Positions 27,680 through 38,400 of a stretch of DNA of 64,000 nt are shown piece after piece. Every line of letters begins with the position of its first letter. Position 1 is the first letter of the stretch. The stretch comes from a virus. The translations under genes and the position numbers were made by a program. The stretch covers positions 1 to 64,000 of IMG/VR virus record IMGVR_UViG_3300015371_000014; one strand, 5' to 3'. The notes under the pieces were generated by a model. That model was given only the letters and a program-made list of their open reading frames with translations. It ran no database searches and was not told the origin of the DNA.

Positions 27680-30600
27680 ATGTGGCTCGACGGAGGCGGG
27701 GCTAGTCTAGGAACAGCCGAAGGCCGTATCACCATTGATGTGTCTCAGGCGCAGTCTGCCCTGGGATCTCTGGGGAGCGACCTGAGCGCGTTCGATTCGA
27801 AAGCCGCCTCTGTCGGGTCCACCACCAATCAATTCACCCAGTCCACCGTTGGCCTAGCCCAGGGCATGCAGAATGTCGGGCGTGCTACCGCTGCCCTGGG
27901 TGCTGGTATCTCTGCTCCCTTCATTCTGGCAACCAATTCCGCAATGGACATGGAACAGCAGATGGCGAACGTCAATGCTGTGATGGACATCAATGCGGAG
28001 CAATACCAACAACTCTCCGATCTGGCCCAACAACTTGGTAAAGACACGGCATTTACCGGCACGCAGGCTGCTCAAGGCATTGAGGAGCTAGGTAAGGCCG
28101 GTATCGACTTTGAAGACATCATGGCCGGGGCGGCAGCTGCCGCTGTGGACCTTGCTGCCGCTGGTGGGGTCGATGTGCCAAAAGCTGCCGATACGATGGC
28201 AGCGGCCATGCAAGCCTTTGATGTTTCGGGGTCGGATGCAGCACGCGTGGCTGACGTGCTGGCCGGTGCTGCCAACGCTTCCCTCTCTGATGTCAACCAG
28301 TTAGGAATCGGCCTGGGTCAGGTCGGTGGTGTGGCCGATGCGGCAGGAATGTCGCTGGAAGAAACTGCCACCTTCATGGCCGTAATGGCGAACAACGGTA
28401 TCCGTGGTTCTGACGCTGCCACCTCGATGAAGAACGCCATCCTGTCAATGTTGGCCCCCACCGACAAAGCTCAGGAAATCATGGACAACATGGGCGTTTC
28501 GGTTCTGGATGCTTCTCATAACTTCAAGGGTCTGGAGGGTGTCTCGCGAGACTTCTTTGAGGTCTGGAAAGACTCCGGTCAGACCATGGAGCAGTTCCTC
28601 GATCCCCTCACCAAGGTGCTAGGCCGGGATGCCGTCCGCTCCATTCTGTTCGGTATGAAGGCGATTCAGGACGAGCAAGATGGACTTGATTCTGGTTGGA
28701 GTCAGATGGAGGATCAGGTCACCAAGGTTGGCTCAGCGCATGAGATTGCTGCTGAGCGGATGGACTCCACCGCTGGCTCAATCGAGAAACTCAAAGGCTC
28801 CCTGGACGTGCTTGGCGCGGCCATGGGTCAGATGAACCTGGATATCATCCGTGGTCCCATTGACGCCCTGACAGAATTCGTCAACAAAGTGGCAGAGCTT
28901 CCCCCGCCCCTGCTGGGGCTGGTTGGCACCATTGGCACCATTACCGGAGCGGTCGTCACCCTGGGTGGCGCATTCCTGGTCGTTGGCGGCTACGTCTTGG
29001 AGGCTGTGGCTCGCTTCGGAGCCATGGGGATCTCGCTCGGAGAGATTGCTGGCATCGTCGCCAGGATCGTGGTTGGTCTTGGCCTGTTCGGTGTGGCTGT
29101 CGCTGCCGTGGCTCTGGCAATCAATACGAACTTCCTGGGTGCCCGTGATGCTATCGAGGCAGTCGGCAACGCCATCCAAGACCTGATCGATAAATTCAAC
29201 CTCTTCTTCAACATCGGCAAGGCAGAGGCAGGGGACCAAGGTCCACAAGGGAAGGGGTTCTTCTCCGAACTCGCCAAGAACATCTCTGCGGTTGGTCGAG
29301 CTATCGATGCTACCACTGGACTCGATGTCTCTGGCTTCTTCGATCAAATCGCTGAAGGCGCGGATGTGCTTGATCGGTGGCGGGTGGGTCTGTCTCACGC
29401 TGCCGACATGATGAAGATCTACACCGATGACTCCAAGCGCATGACGGGAGCCGGGAAGACCATCGAGGCTCTGGGAAAGACCATCGATAAGATCTTCGGC
29501 ACGGATGTCTCTGGTGCATTCCGCACTGCTGCTATTGGCGCGGATGCCTTTGGTCAGGCAATGCAGATCTTTGCTGCTGATGGTACCCTGGAGGGACTCC
29601 CCCGCCTCCTAGAATCCGTCTCTATCGCCCTTGAAGCGATGTTTGGCGACAATGCGTTCTCTGATGCTCTGAGCGAGATGTCTGCCAATGTCAAGAGCGT
29701 CCAAGACGCGTACCAGAGCGCTTTGAGTAACGGACTGAATCCGTTTGAAGCCGCTATGCGAGGCTTGGGGGTTGCGGCCCAGATCGCGGGGTTTAATGGT
29801 CTTGCTGATGCTATCGATCATGGCACGAACACCCTGATCGATTTCGGTAATGCCTTTCAGACTGCCCAGCAAGCGATTGCTCAAAAGGGAATCACTGGTC
29901 TGCCGAATGCCATCCTGGCGCTCAATGACGCCATGGAGCAGACCATTGGAATTGGCCTACCTGACTTCCTAATCACTGCTGCTGATGCTATGGCGGCATT
30001 CCAGACCGCGATGAGTAATGGTCTGGAGCAGGGACTCAATCCGTTCCAAGCCGCGCTCAAGGGTGTGGGCGCGGCAATTGGTTCTGTCTTCGGTCCTGAA
30101 GCTCGCGCCAACTTCTTCGCCTTTGTGGACGTGATGGGCCAGCTTGGTGACGCTGTTCAAGGGCTTGTCTCACAGGGCGTGGATCGCGTTGGACAGATGT
30201 TCTCTGAGATCGGTACTGCGCTCTCTCAGGGAGATCTGTCAGGTGCGCTTGATGCAGTCAAGAGTCTTCTCGCTGATATCGGCACAGAACTCCAGAAGGC
30301 TGGTCAAGCGGCCCTGGAATGGGCAATCAATATCGGCGTCCCTGAACTGACTGGATGGGCGAAAGATCAAGCTGGCAGGGTCGGGGAGTGGATCAAAGAG
30401 AAGTTAGGACTGGCGGCTGGATTTGCCGGTCAAGTTCTGGGTCAAGTTCAGGGTTGGATTATCGAGGTTGGTCTGCCGCAACTCGATGGTGCTGTACGAG
30501 ATCTTGTTGGCACGATCAGACAAGAGCTTGATAAGTTCATCCCTAAGGCTGGCGAGGTTCTTGGGAACGTCGCTGGCTGGGTGATCGAAGTTGGTATTCC

Positions 30601-33600
30601 TGCAATCAAGGCCGCAGCTGGGGAAGCGGGATCGATTAAGGATCAGGTGATTGCCTGGGTCGGTGAGCAGATCGTCTTCCCTGATATCTCTGAACTTCCC
30701 GATATCCACACCAAGGTAGAAGCATTCGCCAACGATCTGGGTCAGAACCTTGCTCAGCTTCTCGCTGACGCCATGGCAACGATTCGAGCCGCACTCTTTG
30801 GGGGTGGCGCTGCCGGTGGCGGTACGGGTGGTGGACTGACGAATATTGCCAAGGGAGAAAACGCGGGACTCTTCAATGGGGTTGAGGCTGATGCTAGGCA
30901 ACTCGCTGGCACCATTATCGATGGCTTCCTCCGTGGCTTGGCAGCTGGGTTTGCTGAAGGCGTTGGACAGGATAATGTTGCCACCTTTATTTCTTCCGGC
31001 GATTTCGAACCCCTGAAGGCACAGATCCTGAAGGCGCTGGGAGACTTCGCCAGGACTATCCCTGGCGATCTCGAAGAACTCGTAAACAACACCAAGACAG
31101 AGCTTGGCAACATCGTGGCCGGGTTGCTGGATATCGGTTCCTGGTTGGCTGAGTCAGATGCCCATGGTCCCGTGGGTCTTGGTGGCGCTCCCGGCCAGGG
31201 CCTTTCTCGGGGTGCGGTCGATATCCAGCAACCCTTAGAGGAAATGTTCGCAGGCATCGTGGACGCGGTGAAGACCGCCGCTGCTGGTCTGGGGGATAAG
31301 ATCCTGGCGGTCTTGCCGGATCCCTTCGCCGGAATTGGCTCATTCCTACAAGAGAAGGCTGATGGCGCAGCAATCCTTATTCAGGGTGCTTCAGACACTG
31401 TCACCAAGGCCCTGAATGATCTCTTGTTGGGTATTCAGGAAGTCTTTGGAACAGCGAGTGGTGGTGGTGGTGGTGGGGCTGCTCCGAATGCTGTCCCCAT
31501 TGGGAAGGGTGTCACTGAAAATGTTATGGGCCAGTATGCCGATGGGGCCGTCCAGGGTGTGGACGAAGGCGCAACCACCCTCCAAGACCGGGTCGGAGCG
31601 GCAGCAGCGGCAGCAATTGACCTTACTGGAAACTTCCTCCCGATTGGCCCACTCCTAGAGAGCGCTCTTCAATCCACTGGTGCGGAAGCGGCTCCAGCCG
31701 TTGAAGATGGGTTCTCGCCATTTATCGATGGGGCGACGGCTGCAACGGCCACCCAGATCGAAACAGCAGGATCTCAGATCACGCAGGCAGCGGCTGATGC
31801 CGCACCCGGTTCTGTGGAGGGCATTGGCGCAACGCTTGACTCTGCTCTGGCGACGGCAGTTGATGGCATCACCCTTCAGGCCCTCGCAGAGGCGATTGGA
31901 GCCAAGATCGGTGATGCGGTAGTGGCTGGTCTAGCTTCTGCCTCTGGGGGAGAGGCACAGGCTGGTCTTTCTGCTGGGGCAGGAGCTTCCGCTAACATCG
32001 GTACTCAGATCGCCAGCGCCCTTGTTTCCTCGATTCAGGGAGCCGACTTCTCTGCGGTCGGCACCGCGATCTCTGGCAAGATCTCCGAAGCACTCTCCGC
32101 TGGATTTAGTCAGGCCGAAGCAACTGGCCCCTCCACGGCTGGTATCGATATCGGCTCTCAGATCGCCCTTGCTCTGGCCGGGGCAATCACGAACTCTGAC
32201 TTCACGGTTGTCTCTCAGGCGATTCAACAGAAGATCGGCCAGAGCCTCTCTGGTGGCACGGGAGGTACTCAACAGACCACCGATACCTCTGCTGCCGCAG
32301 GAGAGGGTGCAACGATTGGAGCTTCGATTGCCGCCACGCTGGCGAACTCCATCCTGGGATCTGACTTCTCCGTGGTGGGACAGGCGATCAACCAGAAGAT
32401 CTCCGAAGCGGTTACCGCCGCCACAACTGGAGGAGCGACCGCTGGTCTTGGTGGCGCTCCTGGTCAGGGTGGTGGTGGCGGGGGTGACGTTGCTGCTGGG
32501 ATCGTTGCCAACATCATCAGTCAATTCCAATCCGCGAACTACACCCCCATCGGCGTGGCACTGGCAAACGGTATCAGTGCTGCGGTCCAGGGCACCCTAG
32601 GGAACGTCCAGGGATCTATCGGTACGGCCATTGGTCAGGTGATCGAGTCAGCCTCTGCTGCTGCCGAATCCGCCAACAGCGTTGGGGTGATCTTCGATGA
32701 GGCCCTGGCAGGAGGCATTACCTCAAGCTCTGGCGTGATCGACATGGCCGGAACTGCCGCAATGACTACTGCGGTGACTTCCGCCACAGCCATTGCCTCT
32801 GCTTCTCAAACAGTCGGTACGGCATTCACGACGGCTGTAGGAGCCGGGATTGGTGCTGGGACTGGCACGCTGACCAGCGCGGCCAGTGCGGCCATGACTT
32901 CCACCACATCCGCCGCCACCGGCATCGCCAGTGCGGCGGGGACAGTCGGTGAGGCATTCGATACCGCTGTTGGAGCAGGGATCGGTGGTGGTGCTGGAAC
33001 GGTGATTGCGGCTGCTGAAGCGGTGATCAATTCTGCTGTGGCGGCAGCAAGTGCCATCGCGACCTCCGCTGGGGGATCGATTGGTGCGGCCCTCGATCAA
33101 GGTATCGCTTCTGGTATCGGTCAGAACGCTGGTGTCGTTACCGCCGCAGCGGAAGCGGTTGTGAACGCAGCGGTGGCCGCAGCGGCTGGAGCCGCAGAAA
33201 CCGGATCCCCATCGAAGGTGATGATTCGCGAGATCGGCATCCCGATGGGTGAAGGTATCGCGGTTGGTCTTAATAAGGCTGGACCCAAAGTCGAGAGTTC
33301 GATGAAAAAGCTCGTCAGGAGGGTCGTTGATAGCATTAAGGACATATCACCCGTTATCGACGAAATCAACGCGCTAGGGGCGCGTTTTGAGCCTCTGGCG
33401 GGCCTCTCCAGTATTGGTAGTGACCTGACAGGTATTGCCTCCTCGATCCAGGGCAAGATCGACTCCGTGAAAGACTCGATGAAGTCGATCATGGATGCGG
33501 CCAAGGATTCCCTGCGGGAGGGCAAGAAGAAGATCAAGGATGACTCCACGGCGTTTGGGGACTCCGCGACCTCTGGCTTCTCTGATGTCCTCAAAGCCAA

Positions 33601-35428
33601 GAAAGACATGCTCAAGGCGGCGAAGAAAGACACCCTGTCCGGTGTTCTCGATCTCCAGAGCATCTCTGAGGATATTGGTGGCTTGCGGGATGCCGCGAAT
33701 CAGATTGGGACGTTCGGAGGGATCAACGATTTCGAAGAGCAGATCACCGGCATGGCGGATACGCTGGAGACGGAGCAACAGAACGCCATCCAAGATGCCC
33801 TCCATCTCTTTGACAGCCTGGATCAGCAACTCGAGAAATCCAAGAAGCGACATCGGAGCAAGGGTCGCGAATCCGGTAAGGAGATCGGGGATGGCCTTTC
33901 AGAAGGCATGGCTGACTCAACTTCTTCTATCGAGAGCGCCACTCAGGCCCTGGGAGACACAGCGGTTACCAGCCTGAATGCCAACCTCTCCCGCCTCCCA
34001 GAGATGGCGCAGGCTATTGGAGAAGCGACCGGACAAGGGTTGTCTACTGGGATGGAAAGCGCCATGCCAGCTGTTGGCAACACGGCGCAGGATCTGGGTG
34101 ATTCTGTTTCGAGCGGTATGGACGCCGCCTCCCCTGGGATGACAACCTCCGCGAGTGACGCCACTCAGCAATTCATCGATGCGGTGAACAAGAACCTCTC
34201 CAGTGCCGTGCCGGGAGCGGAGAAGATCGGCAGCGACCTGGGCACTGCAGTTTCGGATGGCACCACCAAAGAGATTGCCACGAGCGATATCTCTAGCTCG
34301 ATCAATACGTTCGTGAATTCCCTGATCCAGTCAGCCCAGTCTCGCGTTGGTCAGGTGACGAACACCGGAACGCAAGTCGGGAATGCGTTTGCGGATGGCG
34401 TGTCAGCCGCTGACCCAACCAGCGAAGGCAAGAGCCTGATCGATGAGGCCACCCGTGGCATTACCAGTGGTATTCCGAATGCCACCAGTACGGCTGAGAA
34501 CGCAGGCCAGGATATCGGTGGGGCAGTTACCAACGGGGTTGAGGATGCCTGTAAGCCCACCAATACCGCTGCGGCTGATCTCACTAACTCCTGTATCCCC
34601 CAGGGTATTGATAGCGGCGTTGGTACGGCTACCCAGTCTGCGAAGAAAGCTGGCGACTCGATTACGGATTCCCTGAAGCAAGGTCTTGATGGCAAGAAGG
34701 GTCAGGTCCAGAACGCCTTTGACTCTGCCGGTAAAGACTTCGGGGCCAAGCTGGCATCCTCGATCACCAGCAAGACAACAGAGAATAAGAATGCGGTGAC
34801 TGGCCTCACTGGAGCGATTGGTGGGATCAACGCCAGTGGCGAAGGAAACAAGGTTGGTTCCAGCTTCGGTCAGGGTCTGGCGGATGGCATTCGGAGCAAG
34901 AAGGCCGACATCGAGAGCGCAGCCAGGGAAGTGGTGAAGAATGCTGAGGATGCTGCCAATGATGAATCGAAATCCAAATCCCCCTCGCTGGTCTGGATGG
35001 AGCTTGGCCTCAATCTGATGGCGGGTCTGGAGAATGGTATCAACGATGGAGCCAGGGGTGTTGAGGCAGCGATTGTTTCCTCGACGCGAAGCTTCGCTGA
35101 TGCCATGAACAGCACCAGCCTGAACGCTGCCACAAACAACTTCAATAACCGCATGGACGATGTGGTTCTCACGACCAAGAAGGCCCTGAAAGACATCGAG
35201 GCATCGACAGAGAACTCAAGCCTGCGAGACTTCTTCGATGCTGAATCGCGTAAGAAGCAAGCGTTGAGCAGTCCTGCGGCTCCTGTTGCTGCACCCAGCA
35301 AGAGCGAGAAGCCAAGTGTGGCAATTGGCACGATCTCGATTGATGCCAGCAGCCCGGTGGGACAAGCTATCCTGAATGCGACAGATCTCCTGCAGGCCAC
35401 GACGGGCCAGTACACAAGGAAGTTCTAG
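27680..35428 (+). CDS. tape measure protein, 2582 aa
   Basis: Very long. Residues about 85-290 form the TP901-type tape-measure domain (MDMEQQMANVNAVMDINAEQ, then TAFTGTQAAQGIEELGKAG, GMSLEETATFMAVMANNGIR, GSDAATSMKNAILSM). Residues about 400-485 are hydrophobic (LLGLVGTIGTITGAVVTLGG and following), possibly membrane-inserting during DNA entry. The middle and C-terminus are Ala/Gly/Ser/Thr-rich helical repeats with glycine-rich linkers and repeated GLGGAPGQG. At about 0.15 nm per residue the tail would be about 390 nm long. No muralytic domain seen. Start ATG touches a palindrome copy. Confidence 0.92.
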   Translation: MWLDGGGASLGTAEGRITIDVSQAQSALGSLGSDLSAFDSKAASVGSTTNQFTQSTVGLAQGMQNVGRATAALGAGISAPFILATNSAMDMEQQMANVNAVMDINAEQYQQLSDLAQQLGKDTAFTGTQAAQGIEELGKAGIDFEDIMAGAAAAAVDLAAAGGVDVPKAADTMAAAMQAFDVSGSDAARVADVLAGAANASLSDVNQLGIGLGQVGGVADAAGMSLEETATFMAVMANNGIRGSDAATSMKNAILSMLAPTDKAQEIMDNMGVSVLDASHNFKGLEGVSRDFFEVWKDSGQTMEQFLDPLTKVLGRDAVRSILFGMKAIQDEQDGLDSGWSQMEDQVTKVGSAHEIAAERMDSTAGSIEKLKGSLDVLGAAMGQMNLDIIRGPIDALTEFVNKVAELPPPLLGLVGTIGTITGAVVTLGGAFLVVGGYVLEAVARFGAMGISLGEIAGIVARIVVGLGLFGVAVAAVALAINTNFLGARDAIEAVGNAIQDLIDKFNLFFNIGKAEAGDQGPQGKGFFSELAKNISAVGRAIDATTGLDVSGFFDQIAEGADVLDRWRVGLSHAADMMKIYTDDSKRMTGAGKTIEALGKTIDKIFGTDVSGAFRTAAIGADAFGQAMQIFAADGTLEGLPRLLESVSIALEAMFGDNAFSDALSEMSANVKSVQDAYQSALSNGLNPFEAAMRGLGVAAQIAGFNGLADAIDHGTNTLIDFGNAFQTAQQAIAQKGITGLPNAILALNDAMEQTIGIGLPDFLITAADAMAAFQTAMSNGLEQGLNPFQAALKGVGAAIGSVFGPEARANFFAFVDVMGQLGDAVQGLVSQGVDRVGQMFSEIGTALSQGDLSGALDAVKSLLADIGTELQKAGQAALEWAINIGVPELTGWAKDQAGRVGEWIKEKLGLAAGFAGQVLGQVQGWIIEVGLPQLDGAVRDLVGTIRQELDKFIPKAGEVLGNVAGWVIEVGIPAIKAAAGEAGSIKDQVIAWVGEQIVFPDISELPDIHTKVEAFANDLGQNLAQLLADAMATIRAALFGGGAAGGGTGGGLTNIAKGENAGLFNGVEADARQLAGTIIDGFLRGLAAGFAEGVGQDNVATFISSGDFEPLKAQILKALGDFARTIPGDLEELVNNTKTELGNIVAGLLDIGSWLAESDAHGPVGLGGAPGQGLSRGAVDIQQPLEEMFAGIVDAVKTAAAGLGDKILAVLPDPFAGIGSFLQEKADGAAILIQGASDTVTKALNDLLLGIQEVFGTASGGGGGGAAPNAVPIGKGVTENVMGQYADGAVQGVDEGATTLQDRVGAAAAAAIDLTGNFLPIGPLLESALQSTGAEAAPAVEDGFSPFIDGATAATATQIETAGSQITQAAADAAPGSVEGIGATLDSALATAVDGITLQALAEAIGAKIGDAVVAGLASASGGEAQAGLSAGAGASANIGTQIASALVSSIQGADFSAVGTAISGKISEALSAGFSQAEATGPSTAGIDIGSQIALALAGAITNSDFTVVSQAIQQKIGQSLSGGTGGTQQTTDTSAAAGEGATIGASIAATLANSILGSDFSVVGQAINQKISEAVTAATTGGATAGLGGAPGQGGGGGGDVAAGIVANIISQFQSANYTPIGVALANGISAAVQGTLGNVQGSIGTAIGQVIESASAAAESANSVGVIFDEALAGGITSSSGVIDMAGTAAMTTAVTSATAIASASQTVGTAFTTAVGAGIGAGTGTLTSAASAAMTSTTSAATGIASAAGTVGEAFDTAVGAGIGGGAGTVIAAAEAVINSAVAAASAIATSAGGSIGAALDQGIASGIGQNAGVVTAAAEAVVNAAVAAAAGAAETGSPSKVMIREIGIPMGEGIAVGLNKAGPKVESSMKKLVRRVVDSIKDISPVIDEINALGARFEPLAGLSSIGSDLTGIASSIQGKIDSVKDSMKSIMDAAKDSLREGKKKIKDDSTAFGDSATSGFSDVLKAKKDMLKAAKKDTLSGVLDLQSISEDIGGLRDAANQIGTFGGINDFEEQITGMADTLETEQQNAIQDALHLFDSLDQQLEKSKKRHRSKGRESGKEIGDGLSEGMADSTSSIESATQALGDTAVTSLNANLSRLPEMAQAIGEATGQGLSTGMESAMPAVGNTAQDLGDSVSSGMDAASPGMTTSASDATQQFIDAVNKNLSSAVPGAEKIGSDLGTAVSDGTTKEIATSDISSSINTFVNSLIQSAQSRVGQVTNTGTQVGNAFADGVSAADPTSEGKSLIDEATRGITSGIPNATSTAENAGQDIGGAVTNGVEDACKPTNTAAADLTNSCIPQGIDSGVGTATQSAKKAGDSITDSLKQGLDGKKGQVQNAFDSAGKDFGAKLASSITSKTTENKNAVTGLTGAIGGINASGEGNKVGSSFGQGLADGIRSKKADIESAAREVVKNAEDAANDESKSKSPSLVWMELGLNLMAGLENGINDGARGVEAAIVSSTRSFADAMNSTSLNAATNNFNNRMDDVVLTTKKALKDIEASTENSSLRDFFDAESRKKQALSSPAAPVAAPSKSEKPSVAIGTISIDASSPVGQAILNATDLLQATTGQYTRKF

Positions 35429-38400
35429 TGGCGCGGTACATCGTCGGCAAAAAGATCAACGACTTCTCTGGGGCCAGTGATGGTGCGTATGGGACGAATG
35501 CGTTCCATGCCCAGTATGCCGGGAAGGTTCGCACTCCTGGTCGTGTCGTTGGTGCGGGAGGATGGCTGGGTGGAGACGGCGTTGCCGTTAACCGGGCCAA
35601 GCTTGCTGTGTATTCGGGAGAGATGGCCTGGGATCCGCAGAATTCTTTGACCCCTCTGGCATGGTTCAAAGCTGATGCAATCACTGGGTTAGTGGATAAC
35701 GATCCCGTGGCATCCTGGGCAAACCTTGGCTCATCGGGAGCCGCCGCCACGAATGGAACCGGCGCACAGCGCCCTCTCTATAAAACCAACATCCTCGATG
35801 GGAAGCCGGTTGTCCGCTTTGATGGTTCGAATGACATCCTGACCGCGACCGGCGTCAACATCCCCGCCATCGCTTCGATCTTTGCGGTGTTCAAGACGCC
35901 CTCTAGTGGGGCGTCAGAGAAGGTTGTTTACGCAAGCACCGGAAACAATCACTCCCTCAGCCTCTTCCAGGTGAGTGCTTCTGACGCCACGATGGTTCAG
36001 CTTCCTTTTGCTCCTCAGTACTCCACTATCGAAGCACTCAGTACCTGGGAGATTCATTCCAATATCTACAACACCACCGTCTCACGGGGCGCTCGTAATA
36101 CTGTCAACTCTGCCAACTTTAGTTTGGGTACCTCTGGGGTTACAGCGGCGAACCTGAGCATTGGCGCGGCGATTGGTGGTTCTCTTCCTGCCGGGATCGA
36201 TCTGGCGGAACTGATCATCTTTAACACCGCTGTCGATCTCCCTACTCAGTACTCTATTGAAGGGTACCTTGCCTGGAAATGGGGCCTAGAGGGATTACTC
36301 CGCGCCGATCATTATTATAAAATCCTTCCGCCTATCACAGGTCAGGACGATCCTGTCAACGAGGATCCCTACAAACTCCTCCTAGAAACCAGCGAGTTCT
36401 CCATCCAGAACATCTGGAATGGCGAGCTTACGGGTGGAAAGAACTACGAAGCAGAAAGCAATCTTCCCTGGACCCCTGCAGAGATCTCCGCCACCCGTAT
36501 GAAGTACTGGTTTGCGGCAGACAAATTGACAGGTGTCAGCAGCGGAGCGGGGATTCCTCAACTCACAGACTTCTCAGGCAATGGAAACCACGCCACGCAG
36601 GCCACAGGAGCCAATCAGGCGACCTACCTCTCGAATGCTATCAACGGCCTCCCAGGGGCCAATTTTGATGGTGTGAATGACTATTACAACCTCCTTGGTC
36701 CGTCCTCGATCTCGATGAGTCAATCGATCTTCGTGGTCATCAAGGCTTCGGATCAACCAATCGATCAAGCACTGATGACCTTTGCCGATAACAATGGTGG
36801 CCTTGGTTTTTATATCAATAGCACTGGGTTCCCTGCCCTCTACAAACAGGGAACTGGGAATATCCTGGTGAGTGGGAACGCCGCTCCCGATAACGTGTTT
36901 TGTATTCTTGCCGCTAACTTTGTCCAAGGTGCTGCTGCAATCTATGTCAATGGTAACGGTTGGGGCGGAACGCACTCGATCACTCTTAGCGCTCCTGCGA
37001 ATGGGTATCTGATTGGATGGTCTGACAACAACTCTCCTACAGGGCCGATTGCCGAAATCATCATTTTGCAAGAACCCTATCTCAAAGACACCGCTGAGCA
37101 TTACCGGATTGAGGGCTATCTCTCTGCCAAGTACGGCATTGCCCTTCGTACTAATCATCCCTATTACAACAACCCTCCCAAGCTGCGTGGTCCGGTGGTG
37201 CTTGAGGGGCAAGATCTCTTCGTCTCTGTCGCGGCAGCGGATGGTTTCTTTCGCGCTCCTGCCCGGTATGAAGCTGGCCGGAAGATGTGGATCCAGCCCA
37301 CGTCGGATATCGATGCTCCTGATCCATGGGATTCTCCCTTTGAACACACCACTGAGAGTCTGTATGAAGTAGAGAACTTCATGTATGCCGTGGTGGAAGA
37401 GAATCGCCCTCCCGTTGTGACTTCAATGTCTCCTGGTAATGGGTCAGTGGTCAACACGAACAAGCCAACGTTTTCTTTCTCGACCACTGACCCTGATCGC
37501 ACTGATGGGTTTTTGGATTACATCAAGCGCAGCGTGATTCGTGTCTTTGAGAAGTTCAAAGACGGACTCAGTTATGCGGGTCAGATCTCCTATACCCCAT
37601 CAATCATTCCTTCTGCTGGGTATACGCCAGAAGCGACGAGTTCAACTACATGGCCCATGTTCGTGCCATCGCGAGATCTCGCTAACCGGATGACCTCGCA
37701 ACTTCAGAGCCTCTCGATCAATCAAGCCGATCTGACGGCGGTTGCTCTCTGGGGAGATCAGTCAGGGAATGGGAATACCGCGATCCAGAATACCGCTGGC
37801 AACAAGCCCACGTATCGCACAGGTCAGATCGCTGGCTTAGGAGCAGTTGACTTCGATCACCTCACCGCTGATTACATGAACATGGCGACGGTATCTGCCT
37901 CTTCAAGAGATGAGGCAATCTTCGCTGTGGTGAGAGTAGATAGTCTTAGCGGTACGCTCTTCCGCATCATTCTTGGCCCCAGTGCAGTTGGTGGTCGTTT
38001 TCTGGGTATTGACACCACCGGGCATTTGCAGTGGGGGAAGTGGGGGACAACCGGGGTTATCTCAACCCCAACAATCACGACGGGTCAATGGGTCATTGTT
38101 CATGCGGTTGTCACACCTAACACGATCAGGTTAGGTATCAATGGGACAGTTGATAACTTTATCGAATCCACCGCACTCACATCCTCACTAACGACAATTC
38201 TTGGGGCAGGAGTCATCGGCAGCGGGGTTGAGCAGTATTTCGATGGCATGATGGCTGACGTGATCCGCATGCCAGCCTCTGATCTTCGCCCTGGTGACGA
38301 GGAGAGAATCGTTGCCTACCTTGCTCATGGGTACGGACTGACCGCAAACCTTCCTGCTGCCCATCCTTACAAAACGATCTCTCCCGGCCTCCGCATGACC

